A stretch of DNA of 64,000 bases, taken from NCBI GenBank assembly GCA_013398615.1, contig VZSR01001685.1, positions 32,155,141 to 32,219,140 of the forward strand, in the 5' to 3' direction. The DNA is from Brachypodius melanocephalos (Eukaryota; Chordata; Aves; Passeriformes; Pycnonotidae). Positions 28,201-40,200 of this stretch are shown here, in pieces. How positions within the stretch are numbered: position 1 is the stretch's first letter; every line of letters begins with the position of its first letter. A model generated the notes under the pieces. It saw only the letters and a list, made by a program, of their open reading frames with translations, did not search any database and was not told the origin of the DNA. Both the position numbers and the translations under genes were made by a program.

Positions 28201-31200
28201 GGTCTCTCAGTTTGAGTGGGAGTTGTGTCTACACTTGGAAATTCAGAGATCTTTTTGTCCATCAACAAAAGTTGCTTACATGGTTTACATGTATAAACAT
28301 GGAAACATCCAACCTGCTTCCTTTCTGAATAAAGTCTGAACCTTCCCTTGTGTATTTCTAACTTAGTAAGCAAAGCCTGACCTTTTGGGTTTGATTTTTT
28401 TTCATGTAATTCCTAGGACTATCAGGAAGCTTCCAATTTGGAGCAGTTTGTGACTCGCTTTCTTTTGAAGGAGACACTGAATCAGCTGCAATCCCTCCAG
28501 AGCTCCCTGGAGTGTGCCATGGAAACCACGGAGGAGCAGACCCGGCAGGAGAGGTGAGCAAACCCCTCTGCAGCTGCAGGAAAGGGGCTCAGGAGTCAGG
28601 TCACTGTGAACCTCCACGACCACTTTACATTTTACCCAGAAATCTGATAGAGGGAATAACAGGAGAAAGAAGGATACACTTTTTATTCCCTATAGGAACC
28701 CACTAATAGGAGTTTTCCTGAAATTGAATGCATCTGATCCTGTGGTGGGCTGCCTGTAGAACAATCACTTTGGTACATGTTAGGTTCTGCTGACTACTTT
28801 TTAAATCCCTGGGCAGTTTAATATCAAATGTAGAAACTAAACCACTGCATTATAAAGAGCTCTGAAAATACTAAGATGACTGAGAGTTTTGTTTGGTTTT
28901 TCCAGCTTTATGATTTTTATTTTTTCATGCACAATGATCTCCATGTTGAAAGAAGAAATAGCCAGGCTTTTGCTTGTCACTTCTTCTTCCTAGAATATAT
29001 GGCCATATTCTTGGTTAACAGCTAGCTCTATAAACTCTCAATCACCTGGTAGCCTTTATCCATCCAAGGGTTTAGATGAATTTATTACAAGGATCTCCAT
29101 GATAAGAGTTTGTAAAATCAAGAATCAAAATATTTTTGAAAAGTTACTTGGCTATATGGAATTTTTTCCTCAGTATGCTATTGTTAAATACAATAAGGAA
29201 AGCAAAATACAAACTGTTATTTTATGGACACAGAGGATCTGAAGACCTTTCTGTTGGAAATGTAATTTCCTTTTTCTGTTAGAAATATCATTTTCTTGTT
29301 TGTTTTGCTGTTGGGTTTGAGATCCCTGAAGCACAGGAGTAATACTCTGTGGTTTTGTGCCAGCATCTTGACTGTAGGAATCAAGCAGATTTTGAAAGTC
29401 TGAGGGTGCGCCGAGCATGCACAGTGTCTTTGAGCCTCTATTCAGGCCAGTTCCTCTGCAGTGATGCTACAAAACTCCTGTGAAGGAAGAAACTTTAGGT
29501 CAGGTCAAAACCACATCATGGACAGATACTGACCTTGAGGTTTGTCTCCCACACAGATCTAGGCTTATGCCTAAAGATTTAGGTTTAGCTTAATCCACTT
29601 CCTTTTTTTTTTTTTTTCTTTTAACTTCTTTAATGACATAATGAAAACGAATGAGTAATAGTGAAAATCCAGAAAATAATTCAGTTCTCTCAATAGGTAT
29701 TTCTTTTTATTTAATTTAAAATGGGCCACAGAAGCACATGTTTTGAGAACAGAGAGAGAAGAGCTATGCCACATATTTTTCCTTAAAAAGTCTCCTGTAT
29801 TTCTGTGCAGAAAAGATCCAACAAAACCAGAAGTGCTCTCAGTTCAGTGGCCAGGAAAGCGCTTAGCTCGAAGGCTTCAGAGGAACAACAGCCTGTCATC
29901 AAATAACCCTTATTCCAGCACAGGTATGGCATTTCACATTTTAAATATATTTAAAACATGTGCATACACACATATACAGAAAAATATACACATATCTTCC
30001 TCTCAAAAATTAATTTAGATATGTAACTAACTCAGATATTTTACTGATGGAAGACAGTTTATAGAAGGTATTAACTGAAAACTTAGGAAACTGAGGAAAA
30101 TTAATGCATATCCATAGATCTGAAATTATAAAACATTTGTTAATTGTGGGCTAAACTGTATGTTTTGGATTGATTGAACATTTTTAGGTGATTTTTATTG
30201 CCTGCAGATATGAAAATGTGAAGGCTATAACAACCAAGTTTTCTGCCGTGACTCACATCTCAGATGAGGGGAATAAATAATAAACAGGGAAAAAAACAAA
30301 ACCTGAAAAAATAATATTTCATTTAGGATAATACAAAGAAAAGTCTGCAGCAGCATTTCTGCTTTGGAAATTTCTGCTTTCTACTGTGGTGGATGGGATT
30401 CTTTGGAAGTAGCGACATTAAGCATGAGGCTGCAGGGAAGACGTCTCTGTGTTTAGTAGCGTGTCCCAGAATCAAGACATGAAGAAAATCATGGAGTCAA
30501 ATCATACTTTTCTTTAGTTTCACCTAAATGAACATTGGACTAGTTGCAGCACAACCTTTGAGAAGGCAAATAAATTGCAGGGTAATTTTTTTTATATAAA
30601 AACCAAGAATACACTGTGTACCATCAGCTTAGTAACATTTTATATATGTTATCATTTATCTTTTCCAAAGGTTGGATTGAGGAAGACAACCAATGGGTGA
30701 TCCAGATAAACAGACTGCAGAAGCTAATTGATAGACTGGAAAAGAAGGTGTGCAGGCTTTTTCACCTGTTTCTTCTTTCACTTCCAGTAAAGCAATCCTT
30801 AAAATACAAATGTTTTCAATGTTCCAGCTGCAACATTACCTAAGAGGGTTAACAGTCATTAAACACCTACATCTTTCTTCCACCTTCCTCTTTCCTAGTC
30901 ATGACATTGTTTTTTCCATGCTTCCCTTTCCCCCTCCCATCACCCCAGATTCAACTTTTCAAAAAGATGTGAAATATTGTATTATTCTGTGACTGGAGGA
31001 TGTTAATGTATTTAATTATGCTTGTTTGGAGGAACATGCTACAACTTTCCCCTTTTGGGATCTGATATTTTCCTCTTCCTCTTCAAACTTTCCCATGAAA
31101 ACTTGACAGAGAGTTTTGTTTCCTCTTTTCCCATTAGTGAATACTCATTTATAGAGATTAAATTCCTTTCCTTGTCAGTACAGTTCAACCAAAATGTTAT

Positions 31201-34200
31201 GCAAATCCTTTTTAGGAGCTGGCTACAGCAGCCCCCAAGAGCCCAGAAACCACCTCTAGTTCCCACACCAAAGCAGAGCCCTCCAGGAGTCTGACAAATG
31301 ACCCGTCTGATCCAACAATGTCAGGGCTTCCCAGTGCTTTTAAAATTCCGAACCATATCTGTCAGTACAGAAACTGTTTATTCTTCTTGATTATTATTCA
31401 GACTTGATTGCTATCCTGGTGTTCAAAAGTTGTCTTATAATCTGTGTGTGATGACTTTTTTTTTTTTTTTGGAGAAGAAAGAACAGCAGAGGAAAAAGTA
31501 AGGTTGTAAATTCCTGAGTAGTTTTCTACATTAAGTTTCCCTATTGAAGGACAGACAGACAATTTCAGATAGGCACTTGGGGAGTGGCTGAATTCAGTGG
31601 ATTTTGAGACCCAGGGTGTTTCTTCCTTCTCGCCCACTAGGGGTGAGGTTTCGGGTTGAAGTGCTTTCAGATTCAGGAGTAGCTCCAGTCCCAGAGCAGC
31701 TGATGCTGTTCTGCTCCACAGGTCAGTGCTCACCAGCAGTCAGACTGTGCCTGTACCCCAAAGATATTGGCATGGGTCTCTTCACCAGCACCCACACACA
31801 GGCAGCACTCACAGGGACATGAAACAGCCTGATCTTGTTCTTTCTAGATAACTGGGATATTCTCCCATGAATATTGTCGTCTAGTATTCCTGGTTAGACC
31901 CATACCCCTTACCCAGGCACTGGCTCAGACCTTGGGTCATGGCACAAAAATGTCTCCTGTTACTCAACTACTACTCCAACTTGAGTTCAGTAACAAGTTA
32001 CACACACAGAAAATAGTTAAGCAAGGGATTTAACCAAAAAACCCCAAACAATAAATGGTGGTGCCTTGGCACAGGGCTCAGCAAGAGAAGCATACTGACC
32101 TTTCTCTGCCATTCCTCCCTCCCAAATGAAAAACTGTCCCTAATTACTTTTCCCCTTTGGTCCCAGTTTGGTATTTCTGTTTTCTCAGCCTTATTAGTGA
32201 TTAGCTGCATATGACCAGCCCCAGCACTGCTGGCCTTGCTCCAAAAGGAGCCCAGTATTCCCTTGGGTTATCCCTGCAGTCTGACAGTCTCTCGCATCAC
32301 TTCTCCTTAACCAGTTGTGAAATTCGGCCATTCCTTGTGGCACTGTCCGTGACTTCTGTCAGCTTCTGACTCTGCTCCTTGCCATGCTCTGCAGCTCCTC
32401 ATGGTCTGCTCAGTCCAGTAGGCTCTGCCAGGGAATACCCGTGAGCCTCTGTCCAACTGCTTCCTCCCAGATGTAATTTCTGCATGGGAAAGGCAATTAC
32501 ACAGCAGTGGCCACATTAATGATATTTTTGTAGCAACTTGATCTTTTTCTGAATAGATATAAATTTTGTATTTTGAAATGTCAAAGTCCACCATGAAAGG
32601 TAAGTCTGGCTTTACTCCCCCCCTGCTTTGGAAACAGCAGCTCACTGCCCTGCCACAGTTGCCCCCTGACATGGCCTGATGCCAAAATAAAACATTTAAA
32701 AGAATGTTACCTAAAAAAAGAAATAAACCTGGCATTCAGCAATAGTGCAATGCAAATGTTACAGAAAGCAGCCAAATGTTTTGATAAATAAACTTACAAC
32801 AAGGATTTTTTAAAATTATCAAATTACAGAGAACCTCAGTCTGAAAAGAAGCTTGGTGCCAAAGGGAAACAGTGGCAGGACATAGACCTCCCATAATTAC
32901 CTCCTTGCCAATATAAAACTTGATTAATAAAACACAGCAATTACATAAATCTAATTTTTCCAGTAGACAACATATCTATATCCACTTTTGCTTAACTTTG
33001 CATCTGCTTGACTTTGTATCTCACATTAAATATCAGCTGCCTTTCAGCAGCTACTAAAACCCCTTTTTTTTGACTTTGCCCTGAAACAAATTAGAAAGGA
33101 TTGCACAATCATGCTAAAAGGCAATTTCAGAAGCCACCACATCTCAGCTGAGGTGAGGTAGCATTGCAGAGGCATTTTAAAGCCCTAGCTCTGAGCTATA
33201 TCCTTTTTCATTTCCAGGCTGCGTGGTCCCGGGCTGGCAGGACCTCTGTTCTGCACACTGAGCTGCTTCCATTAGGGTCGAGAGCCAAAGCCCCCCGTGC
33301 CCGTGCCCGAGCCCTCTCCCACAGGGATGGGGAAGGTGCCAGTGCTCACATGCTCGGAGCTCACACAGGCAGCTGTGCACACCTACCTCACCCATAATAA
33401 TATCCCTGAAGAACTACCAGAGATTATTTTTAGCTCCCAGATGGGGCTAGCACATTATGAGTCATTGTTCCTACTGGAAAGCTACCTGGTGAAAGGGTAG
33501 ATTCAGTGCTGAGTCTTCTGCTGTCTTCTGTCAAAGGGGAATTTGATCATGAATCGGTCCTGTAATTTGTCTATTTTCATTCAAGTTCTACATTTACATA
33601 TACTGGCAAAGAAAACAATTATTTTCTTGCTGCGTTTAGAGAAACTTTGCAGTACTTCCTTGAGTCATTCCTTTCCTCTCTTTTTCCATATGTTTCCTGA
33701 CAAAAAAAAATGGCAGTGAAAGTGAACTTTCACTTCAGGAACAAACATTTTTCCCTCAGTTTTTTTATCCCAAGTGTCTGCACTGACAATAAAGCTGGCT
33801 GTCTTTCTTTTCACACACATTTCATGATTTTAACTACACAGCAGTTTCTGAATACTTCACTCCTGCCTTGCTCTGCCACCTGCTGCTGATGGAGGTCCTC
33901 TGTTCATTTGAATTCTACCTGTGCATCTCTTGTTGGCTTTTCAGTGAGTACAGCATCTGTGCTGGCAGAGCAGCTGCTACCTGAGGTTAATCAATCCTCA
34001 CCCGTGCTGGGAGTGGAAGAAAATTTTTCTGTTTGTTGCACAAGAACTGTGTTCAGTGAGAAGTGAAGCACCACTAGCAGAGTGTGTTTTGCTCCAGCTG
34101 CTTATTGCAAATCAATCTGCTTTTTTTTTTCCAGGCATATGGATATTTTTCAGAATATCATAGTGGCATTGGGTTAGGAGGTACTGCATGTGCCTGTCAA

Positions 34201-37200
34201 GTAAAGAATGATTTTGTGTGTGCTACTGGTTGGTGTTTGTGTGAGTCACTGATTCCCGAAGTGCAATCCAGTACCAGGTGTACTCACAGACACATCTCTT
34301 TCCTGCTGCCCAGCCCATCCTCACAGCAAGGGCAGCAGTTCAGAAACTTCACTTGGACCATTATGTACATCTCTTTCAGTGCTAGAAAACAGCTCCTTGC
34401 AACCACAGATTCCCTGCAGGGAAGTTTCTTCTGTGTAAAGTTTTATGATTGCACAATAGTAGCTGATAGTTCATTTCAAATTACCACTCTTGCTCATCTC
34501 CACAGTCCATGTGACAATTTGAGAGGATGTCTGTCTTTTCTCAGTTAGGTCCAACATACATTTGGGAACAAGCAGATTTTTTAAAATGAAAAATCACCTG
34601 CCATGCACTATAAATAAAACTTTACAAGACAGCCTGGGCTGAAATTAACCACTGAGGCTTGCAAGATCTTGTAAACACTTGTGTTTGACTTAGAACTAAT
34701 AAAGAAGGGATTTAACTTCTTGAGGTAGAATCTAGTTATTGGAATAGTTTGTAAAAAATGTAAGAGCAGAATACAGCTGTAGCATTGACTCTTCTCACAA
34801 TTTCTATTTTCAATTGCCTCAAAGGACCTAAAGTTTGAGCCACTTGAAGAAGAAGTTTTGGAAGAAAATGCAAGATCTGTAAGTACTGTTCAAGATAATG
34901 ATTTTGATATTTTATTTTAAACACCAGGCATTGAGATCACACCTGGTCTCTTTTGTTAAAAAATAATTTAAAAAATCTTTATCCTCACTTTTTCCAGTGA
35001 TAAGAATCTGTTTTAGTTAGCAGAATACACTGTGCAAAAGGCAACCGAACAAAACTTAGAATATGGGGGCAAAACTTTTAAATTAATTTTTTGCATTATT
35101 TTCAAAGGATAGAGTAAGCCAAAACCTTAACACACATAAGGAGAAAAATATATCATTAATAAGGTTTATGAAATTTGGCAGCAAAGTTTACAGGATGGTA
35201 GCTTCTCTGCTAAAGCATGCTTACATGCATGCTTTAGCCATTGTTAATGGTTAAATTGTACAACCATTGTTGTACAGCCTCCCTACCTCCCAAAACTGCT
35301 ATAGGAAATCTTATGAGGAAAACTGAAAGGATATCTTGTGCTCATTACAACCTACAAAACCAAAATTGTGACCAGAAATAAACTTACTGTTAAACAAGTT
35401 TATGTCTCAAGACTGATATACTAGCATGCCTAAATTCATAAATCTAACATTCATTCATTTGAACATAACAAAATGCAAATCAAATACACATTAAAAATTA
35501 TTTAATCAGAGGAGTTGCATTAGATTTTTTTAAAAAATCAGATTACGTAGTATTGCACAGACTTCTTTTAATCCATGATATAACAGTATTCATAATCAAG
35601 GCAGAAACAAGTCAAAAACCTGTACAAGAAATTAAGTTGTACTCATAAAGAAGCAGAGAGTGTTGCTTTAAATATTCCATTGGTAAAGTTGACAAGCCTC
35701 AATATATTAATCAATAAATAAACTACTTGAAAGAGCTAAATGATAATAATATCAATTCAGGATAAATAGGTCTTCTGCACTGCTGACCGTTTCCATAGTC
35801 CTGTTTATAAAGACTGTTCATTTTCCTGCAGAATTATGCAGGGAAAACCCTCTCTCTATTCATCACTTAACCTGGGCTATCTTAGGCATCTCACTCAGGG
35901 GAGGGTCAGGGCTCTAAAAGGTAAAAACTATGAAAGCACCTTAACAGAAGCAACAATATATCCAGTGCAGACTGTGGAGATATGCTCTTATCCCAAACCT
36001 CACACCTGCTGGCATACGGATTCATCCAAGGAAACACAATGACTTTATTACTGAACATCTCAAAGATTTTGCTTTGCCCCCTTCTGAAAAGACTCTGCCC
36101 CAGAGTTAGGACAACTGTCTGAGGTGGACACTCATGCCTAGACATAAAAGCCTTGATGCCTGAGCATTTCTACTTCTCCACTCCAGATGACTAAAACAGG
36201 GACTGCAAATTTCAAAGGAACTTTCGTGGATTTTCTTTTATGACTGTGGTTTTTATTGTTTCATGTATTGTTTTGAGACTTTCCTGAGTTTAAAGTACAA
36301 GGAGTTCAGGGGAAGATGTGGCAGTAATATTGTAATGGTTTTGTATCAGCACATAATGATCGTTCAGCATCAAATGTCTGTGGTAGAAGAAAAAGTGGAG
36401 GAATTCCGTCTTGCTCTGAAGCAGTACGTGGAATCTGCTTCTGCTCAAGGTGGCTGCTTGCAGTAAGTACAGTGTCCTTGGGCTGAGGGAAAAAATGTAG
36501 TCTTTTTTCTTTAATAACTCAGATTACTTATGAAGAGAGAAGCTATGACACCTTTCTTGGTGGGTTGTGTGTGTGTGTAAGACAGAGCTTTTCAAAGACA
36601 TCTAGAACTAAAAAGAGATGTCAGAATGTGGAGATTTTAGGTACTATCACAAAATGACAGTACATCCCAAAGATGCTAAACAATCTTTTCAGACTTGTTA
36701 GCTCTGCAGGTCATCAGTTCATGACTTCTGGAAGCTCCCAGGCTGACATTCTTTATTGGAAAACTCATTTGCATCCTTCATTTGTGCTCACCTGGCAAAG
36801 GAGCAACTTATCAACTTGTTTGGCAGTCCTCTGCTTGGAAGCTTTCAGAATCTTCCCTTTAGGCTGTCATTGTAAAATTTTAACAATTTCATGATATTAT
36901 GTTTCATAATAAAAGAACTGGAAAAATTAAAAAGCAGAATTTTCAATGAAACTGTGTTTCTGCTTTGCTCCTTTTAGAATTAATAAAACATTAGAGCTGG
37001 GTTAAGAATAAATTATAGTGGCTTACCACTGTACTTAATTTCTTAATTTAACATGGTGGAAAGATCTACCATCATACATAGTACAGAACATTTTGAAAAA
37101 GATATTTTTGTAATGTGTACACAATACAGAATCTTCCTAGGTATTCAAGGCCTTCAAAGACTGCCTATCACATCCCTAATTTATGAGACTTGTTGCTATG

Positions 37201-40200
37201 AGATTATCACATTTAGGATTGTATCAGCAGTGTTCACACAGATGAGAAAAATTAAGCTGGAAGAAGAGAGATCTTTCTGCAGTGGTTCACTTGTTAGAGC
37301 AGACTGATGAGGAAAATAAAATTCTCTTGTTGGCCAAGAGATGGAAAAAAAACCCCATGAGAAGCCGTCCTGGCCTCCTCCCAGAAATGAACATCAAGTA
37401 AAACACTGTAGTGACTGCAGACTTGTCAGGGAAGAGAGATTACATGACTTCAGAATGCAAGGTAACAAATGGTGGCAGAAAGTTCCTTTCTTTCCCAAGT
37501 TTACAGGCATTTGGTGAGTCTGTAATGCCACCTAACGGATGGGGCTTGCTGTAGCTATGATTGACAGTGACTTGTTTTTTCCAACAGCTTTTCATATTTT
37601 TGCCATTTTACCGTGCACTTTCAAATACAGCAAGAGAAAACCAATAAATCATTAAACATTGCTGACTATATTATGAAGCATAAGCTGAGACCAGTTTTCA
37701 AGCACATCATTAGTGAGGTCAGCAGTCTCACACTTGGGCACAAGGAAAGATCTGTATATATACTTGCTGTGCTATTTATGTAACACTAATTTGAGTACCC
37801 AAGTGAATAAGTACCCTACACACTATAAAGCTTTTATGCTCAGGATAATAAGCAGGATGATTCTGTGTAGAGGATCAACAGATACTTTCTGGGTCATTTT
37901 TCACTCTTGAGAAACTTACTTAAATAACTTAAGAACAAGTAACTAGTACACAAAATATTATTTTAAAAGCATATCTGCAGCAGATATCAGCCTTTCTGGC
38001 TTTATACTCCATTATATGTGTACTTAATTTACTCCCTTTGCCTTTAAAGCACCTAAATTCTATGACACTTTGATGCATCTCTCATACAAAAGGATAACTT
38101 CTACTTATTAGATTATCTTCCCTGAACAGCTGTTTGATTAATTTTCTGTTTAGCATTTGTTTACATAAATTACACCATTGGAGCAATATGAAAAATGAGT
38201 TTCATAAAAATATTAATAAAAACAAATATACAAGGGTTTTTATTTTTAAAAGCTCAGATAATTTGCAGTATATGATCACTATGATCATTCATTTGTTAAG
38301 TTTATTGATTGGGTCGGTTTTGGGTTTGGTTTTCATGTTTTGTTCTGTGGATTTCTTTCAAAATTCACTGCATTTTTTCCTACCCATAAGCAATTAAGAA
38401 TAAAATGTGTATGTCCAATAACTTTGTTTTGTTTCATTAAATTAGTTCTATTGTGAAATTTTTAGTGTTTCCATACAGAAGCTTCCAAGTAATTTCCACT
38501 TCATTGTTTATGAGTTCTGGGAAAACAGTAGTGCCTGGAATAGGTAAGTGTCAGGACTTTGGTGCCCCTTTTTTGGGTTGGGGTTTTTTTTTTTTTTTTG
38601 GTACATTAAGTTTTGAAGGTTAGAAATCAATTGTGTAGAAAGACTGAGTACAAATTAACTTAAATACTGCTAACTGATCTTTTGCTAAATATATCACAAT
38701 TAATACTTCAGAACAATACTTTCATTGCTAAAGACTGGAATATACTGAAACATTAAAAAAAATGCCAGAAAGACAACAGTGATTATTCAAAACAGAAAAA
38801 GTCCGAAAGTGAGTATGTAAAGATGTAGCATTGGATGGATGTTGGTTCATCAGAGACAGAAAACCAGGAAGACAGCAATATCACCAGTTTCACGGTAAAG
38901 GAGAAACAAAAAGGCACAATTATTGAAACACAAGATGTGCCAGGCCACAGCACACTTCAGCATGCAAGTAGTTATGGGGAGCTCTCCCAAAAACTTCCCA
39001 ATCCACATCACAGGAGCCCATCCAACAGACTCCCAGAGTATCTCTTTTGGGCCCAAACCAGAAATTATTAAACATCCTACCAGCTGAATTCTAGCCTCTG
39101 GCAGGCAGATGACTAAGGATTTGAGTAGAGACAAAGGGATTGTTCTTATCTACACTTAGTTAAAACACTCAAATAAACCAACCCAAAATCTGTAGACAGA
39201 ACCTGTTCTTAGGGAGATGGAGAAGTCTCTTGCAGCTTTGATGCTTTCCTTTCCAACAAAACCCCAGTTTTACTGGGTTTCCTATCTCAAAGACTCCAGA
39301 ACACTGGTAACAGATGTCAGCACTGCACTGGGTCACAACCAAGAGATGAGCATCAGACTGACAGCGAGCTGCACAGAAGAAAACCTGTGTTTAAAATAAC
39401 ATGCAGGCACTTCGTAGCTTGTCTGGTCTCCTCTCCCACTATCACTGCAAGTTTTGAAGCACAGAATCTCTGTACAGCTTAACTGTGAAATTTCTAATGC
39501 TCAAAAAAAAAAAAAAAAACTGGCCCCTTTAAAAAACCTGTTATATTTTTATTTTTTCACAAATATTTAGCCACCTTCAAATGAATTACAGCAAGGCATT
39601 CCAAAGAAGTACCATGGATTTTTTGGAAACTCCAGAGCTCATCACAACAATGCTAGTCCCTGGTAAATATCAACTTTTCACTTTTTTTTCTGTTCTGTGT
39701 GAAAGGTTCTACTAGTGTGCTCCATATGCAAGACCACTGTATAATATCACCCTTATTCAGATCTTCTTTGGTATAGAGGAGAAAAGGACTCCATGTGTTT
39801 TTATTTTAACCAATAAATATAAAATGCATCAGCAAGAAGAGCCACAGTGCTTTATTTTACATAGTGACCAGTTACACTAACATACACTATTTTAAAAAAT
39901 ATCTAGAATAAACAATACTATTTGTGAATGGTAAAATAGACCCCATTTAAGCTTTTAAAGGAAAAAAAATGCTTTCTGGTTAAGACTTCAATCTATTCCT
40001 ATTTACATTGACTGAAGGGAGCCTTAATTACTAATAACTGAGATTTACTAACCAACTTGCTGTACACACTTCATGCTATGTTAAAAACAAACAAGGTGGT
40101 AAAGATTCCAAATTGTTATTCTTAATACAAACCAATGAGCATGTAACATCTTTCTCCTAGAAATAAGAGTTAAATGACAAAACACAGGTGCAGGATGAAG

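Larger units (their letters stand above)
15316..28416 (+). other. NECAB1 intron, 13.1 kb
   Basis: The largest intron in the window. It contains the antisense frame at 15274-15840, a GC-rich interspersed repeat (about 18457-19110), a poly-T/GTTT tract (20742-20806), a small duplication (22735-22786), a minus-strand CR1 3' end (22989-23260) and a CR1 tip (27481-27545). No other coding evidence was found; 16.0-18.4 kb, 19.2-20.7 kb and 23.3-27.4 kb hold nothing I recognise. Confidence 0.85.

Noticed and set aside
32307..32735. 142-codon minus-strand frame
   Set aside because: No family signal; probably an old repeat or chance frame.
34084..34548. 154-codon plus-strand frame in a NECAB1 intron
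   Set aside because: Starts and ends within one intron, no recognisable domain, composition like translated intron.
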